Shown here piece by piece: positions 59,926 through 64,000 of a stretch of 64,000 nt of DNA. Origin of the DNA: Marsupella aquatica. Its lineage: Eukaryota > Marchantiophyta. Numbering within the stretch: the stretch's first letter is position 1; each line of letters opens with the position of its first letter. The DNA lies in the NCBI GenBank assembly GCA_973895155.1, contig OZ316897.1, positions 14,074,001 to 14,138,000 of the forward strand, read 5' to 3'. Position numbers and translations under genes: made by a program. The notes under the pieces were generated by a model that was not told the DNA's origin, did not search any database, and worked only from the letters and a program-made list of their open reading frames with translations.

Positions 59926-61189
59926 GTAGAGGTTTATTTTATTTTTTACTCTTCTAGGTCGTTTGAGTTTGCATTTTCTCTCTTTGAGTTTGGTGTTTGT
60001 CCTTTGTGTGCCTCTTTTGTCATTCTACGTTGTTTGGCATGTTAGATAAATTGGTCTTTTTTTGTAGTGTGAACGACTCTTATGTATTATTTTCATAGAT
60101 TAACATCTGACTGTTACCAAGACTGTTACATCTCCTAGATTTAAGGGTAAATTGTGAGAAGAGCTCTAGCTGGTGGCTGAATGGGAAACTGGCCAATGGA
60201 AGATACAAGGCTTGGCTGAAAGTGGTCAAGACTTTTCAGTGAGGTGGAATTTGGTACATTTATGCTACTAAGCAAAAATTTGAAGCAGGCCCTAAATATA
60301 TATTTTGATAATTTCTTAAAAAATGAACTATCTTCAGATGTGGTTTTTTGTGGAAGGTATATTTGGATATGTTTTGAGCCATAGATCATCTCCTGTGGTG
60401 GACTAATGGGACTAGCCCAAATATCTTTGGGTATGCACAGGAAGGGTTCCCCATAAATCAAAATTCTCATGCCTATATTTACCAACATACTCCAAATATC
60501 AAGATTTGTTGTTACAAGAGAAATTACAGCCTATAGTTTCACTCTAATGAGCACTCATGAATGATAGACTTAGATTGCAAATTATAGAATAAATGATACT
60601 TATATTCAAAAATTCACCTTTGTATACATTGTTATACTGTATTTCTGAAATGAGTATTGTGGGTTTGCCAAGAGTACTTTATATGAGAACTCACGATTCA
60701 CGCCAACACGGATGTTTAACTCTGACTCTTCCGTGTTGTTGTTCTGGACCCTTCCATGGATTCGATAATTAGCTCGGCGAATACTTTGCTCTCGTGACCT
60801 TGATTAGGTAACTGGTGATACACCTGAGCCATCAACAGATCAACTCATGATGCTCAGATCTTCTGTGCCAATGATCGAGAATCCAGACCATCAAAAGGCC
60901 CAATCATTAGTTGATTAAGTGTCTTTTACAGGATGGATGGATGGTGTAACACTTTACCTTGGTTAGTTTGGCGAAAGGCCTTTCTCACAGGTTACGTTCA
61001 TCACATGGAACCTTAAAGCGCCACTGTCCATGACAAAACCAGGTTTTGGACACTTCTCCTTTTATATGGACAATGGTGGTTTAAGCCATCCCCACATGGT
61101 TCGGTTCAATTTCACTTTGGGGGCAGTCAAGGCAACAACCTAGACTCAATAATAAGTAGTTTCACAAGCCACTTTAAAGTCCCTATTAC
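59926..61189. other. Non-coding stretch, nothing recognised
   Basis: No gene or TE end recognised in this AT-rich segment. Confidence 0.4.
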
Positions 61190-61300
61190 TTTTGGCTCTT
61201 TGGTCTTCTTGGTTGTTCCTATGTTTGCTCCTTTTATTGGGTCTCCTGCCTTTGGGAACCTGTCACCCTCTATGATTTTTCTTGCTTTTTGACAGCGTTA
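61190..61300 (+). repeat. Dispersed repeat B copy (plus orientation)
   Basis: Ttttggctctttgg, ccttttattgggtctcc, tgcctttgggaacctgtc match the reverse complement of the copies at 27.24 and 59.85 kb. Confidence 0.6.
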
Positions 61301-62955
61301 GATGTATTACTTTGATCCAGTTCATTACCTCGGTTACTTTACTTCACTCAGCTCATAACCTTGTTTAGTTTACTCCTGTAAATGCTTGCCTGGTCAGCAG
61401 CATTGTTGGAAATGTTGAAAGTACTGTACTTCAGCTGTTTGATGAAAAGGAGAATGACCGACCTAATTGATTATAATTATTTGTTCAACATCAGCGTACA
61501 CTAGAGTACTGTAGCTGTCAGAGTCATGGTGCAGTTTATTTTCTCTTAACTTTTTATGAGTCCGCATTGTGGAGATTTTTAACTAAAATATAGTATCTTC
61601 ATGCCACATATTGCCACCACGGCAATAACTCTTGGGACAAGTAAGACTTTTTCTGTACTACAGTAGTGACCAAGGCCGTGATTACAACTATGACAGTCAA
61701 CTGATGTGACCAACAGCAAAGCAGTGGTGTGCCTTGACCAAGTTCCATCGAGAAGGAGGTAACCCAGGTGGGTAGGCCATCTATAATAATTCATTCCAAC
61801 CTGAAGGCTGCCATTTCTCAGTCCCCATTGGTCTTCATGGGGCATTTCTTTCGTCCTTGGCAAGAAAGAAACTTACTTAAGACCGGTTCCTTTGTTGGCA
61901 CCAAACTCACTTAAATCTGATGGAGAATTTCAGTTGGAATTTATTGTCATCTATCTTTTCCTTTTGTACTAAAATTTGAGATAGAAGTCTACCCATCATG
62001 ACCTATTCTGAAGAGTCAAGCCATAGGCAGCAAATTGTCTGCGATGTTTATTTTGTTAATAATGTATGTGAATAGGGACTGGTACGGTACAAGAAGCTCT
62101 TATGTGCATGTGCACAGGTATTTGGGCTAGTGATTTCTAGCATACTCTGAAGATGTGGCGTAACTAGGGGAGCCAAAAGGGTGCCACAGTGTAAGGTCAA
62201 TTCCGAGGGGCAATTTTGGGGGTCAAACAGGGGCCCAATAGACTTGAGTGTCACATGGTGAAGGCCCCACATCCACAGGTAAACTGTGGCATCTCAATTT
62301 CCTTCATTGAGGCTCAAACATGATACCTCTGGCTTACGAGCAAGCAAACCCACAGGTGCGCTACATGGTGGGGCCCGTTTTTGCAGTCGCTCCAGAACTG
62401 ATGAAATAACTACGTTTAAGACACCAAACTGTGGCTGTTACTTGCCAACAGTTGGCCACAAAGATCACAAAGATTCTAATTGAAAGTCTCTCATGTCAAG
62501 CATTTTACTAATTTCTATGTGCAAAAGCAGTAGTCCACATTGGACTTGGATGGTTCACAGAACAACCCAAGCCAAGCTGCACCCCTTAGTTTCTGACCAT
62601 GGACAGTGCTCGCTCCACTGGGGTTGTGGGGTAAGGTTGGCACACAAATAAATAGACCAGAGTACATGGAATAGGCTCAAGAGGTCAACAACAAACAACT
62701 ATTGTAACCATCCAAAATAGTTGTTTCTGTTTTAGCCAAGTTTTATAAACCATAAGTAAAATGTGGTATTTATAACAAAGAAATAGATTAAAAGGTATAT
62801 TTCATTCGAATTTTCTCCCTAAAGTAAGGAAAAGAAATTAGGTGAAGATAGCACGTGGTATCTGAAAAAATACATTAAGTTAATTCAGAGTAAATAGTGC
62901 CATGCCTTAAGATTACACACAAAGCACAATTGGGATCGAATGTTGCATGAGCTAG
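61301..62955. other. Non-coding stretch, nothing recognised
   Basis: No gene, RNA gene or clear repeat recognised. Confidence 0.4.
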
Positions 62956-63160
62956 CTGGCATTCCCCAATTTGCCAAACAGGACCAAGCAACCAGTCAAG
63001 AGCCTCACTCGACCCACCAAACAATTGCAAAGCAACACAAAGTTACAATCGATCACTGGCATTCCCCAATTTGCCAAACAGGACCAAGCGACCAATCAGG
63101 AGCCCACCACTCACTCAACCCACCAAACAGTTTTAAAGCAACGCTAAGTTACAATCACTG
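62956..63160. repeat. Recent 100-bp tandem duplication
   Basis: The phrase ctggcattccccaatttgcc starts at 62956 and again at 63056. Both copies continue with aaacaggaccaagc.acca, tca.gagcc, cccaccaaaca and aaagcaac.c, with few differences apart from a small indel. Confidence 0.9.
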
Positions 63161-63519
63161 TAACTTAAAGGAAAGGAAGATCGTGGGCAGTCATCTGGCC
63201 ATTGAGCTTCATTTGCATCGAATACGATGCCTTTGTTTCAAAGAATGCCATTCCCAAAACCAAAGAGAGTTTCATTGAGGATGAATTCGACGTTCTCCTT
63301 CCAGTGACGATGTGCCATCAGATGCCACCCTGGATATGCGGAACATACAGTAGTACTCATGGCCGAGAGAATTTTCGTGAACAAGAGTTGGGCATGGCAG
63401 GTCACGGCAAGGCAGGCTCGCACACTTCATGGCAGAGTTCAGAAATCCATTTTGGCCTTTTGGGGAGTTGAGGAATGGGGAGACTGTCAGCTTCGTTCCC
63501 TGTTGACTCTGACATGGAT

Positions 63520-63935
63520 CAAAACGAGCAGAAACTCGCTGTGCTGTTTACACTTCGATCATCCTCGAGAATGATGATGAGAAACGCGCTGTCCATTTTT
63601 ACTTCGATAATATTATCCTCCGAGAGAATGATGATAAACGCGCTGTGCTGAATTACTTCGATCCTCCTCGAGAAGAATAATGAGAAACTCCTCGTGCATT
63701 TCCTACTTGGATCATCCTCGAGAAAATGATGAGAACCGCGCTGTGCTTTTTTTACTTTGATCATTCTCGAGAAGGATGACGAGAAACTCGCTGTGCTTTT
63801 TTACTTCGATCATTCTCGAGAAGGATGACGAGAAACTCGCTGAGCTTTTTTACCTCGATCATTCTCGAAAAGGATGATGAGAAACGCGCTGTGCGTTATT
63901 ACTTCGATCGCCCTCGAGGAGAATAATGATGTCGA
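63520..63935. repeat. 49-bp minisatellite, about eight copies, palindromic core
   Basis: Units close to gatgacgagaaactcgctgt, gcttttttacttcgatcatt, ctcgagaag repeat at 47-57 base spacing. The two units at about 63774-63871 are nearly identical, while the outer ones are diverged. Each unit centres on a ctcgag palindrome within atcattctcgagaaggat, able to form a hairpin. Minus-strand ORFs through it are repeat translations, not a recognised protein. Confidence 0.85.
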
Positions 63936-64000
63936 GCATTCAGTTCCCAAAATAAATATCCATGTGCCCACGAACTTGCTGTAAAGTATAGGGGTTTTAT

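Noticed and set aside
63520-63935. Second repeat array that could be mistaken for CRISPR
   Set aside because: Same reason: head-to-tail 49-bp units with no variable spacers.
1-64000. tRNA or rRNA genes
   Set aside because: No sequence with a convincing A-box/B-box pair and cloverleaf, and no rRNA-like conserved core, was noticed on either strand; a covariance search was not possible.

Overview
This window looks like a repeat-rich stretch of a land-plant nuclear genome. The evidence is a nuclear gene for a thylakoid protein with a transit-peptide-like leader (petM), an IQ67-domain (IQD) gene with the plant exon pattern, a CACTA transposase of the plant TNP2 / DUF4218 / DUF4216 type, an Arabidopsis-type telobox, and ordinary GT-AG introns. 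I cannot name the species. The TE mix suggests a non-flowering plant to me, but that is a weak inference.

Layout. 1-2526: 3' half of a CACTA DNA transposon, with an in-frame stop, subterminal repeats and a recognisable 3' terminus. 2.5-36 kb: no intact host gene recognised. This part is a patchwork of small TIR elements (including a MULE-like element with a 9-bp target-site duplication), MITEs, a dispersed repeat family with about eight copies, short tandem duplications, a nested satellite-like array (27.3-28.6 kb), a possible ARM-repeat pseudogene (30 kb) and a retroelement endonuclease-domain remnant (35.5-36.0 kb). 36.8-41.5 kb (+): an 11-exon TRM5-type tRNA (guanine37-N1)-methyltransferase gene. 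43.9-44.25 kb (-): single-exon petM, convergent with TRM5. 45-53 kb: more repeats, a LINE C-terminal fragment (50-51 kb) and an adjoining minisatellite (51.0-51.6 kb). 53.3-56.7 kb (-): a five-exon IQD gene. 56.7-64 kb: its leader and promoter side, then repeats, a conserved TATA module at 59.4 kb and a 49-bp minisatellite at 63.5 kb.

The three host genes have unrelated housekeeping or cell-biology roles (tRNA modification, cytochrome b6f, calmodulin-binding scaffold) and do not form a pathway. I see no clearly new protein system. The most informative observations are structural: TE boundaries that can be read to the base, a TRM5 promoter built on a tandem duplication in which each copy was interrupted by a different element, and two minisatellites. 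Exon coordinates were derived by hand from reading frame and splice consensus and should be tested with RNA data.
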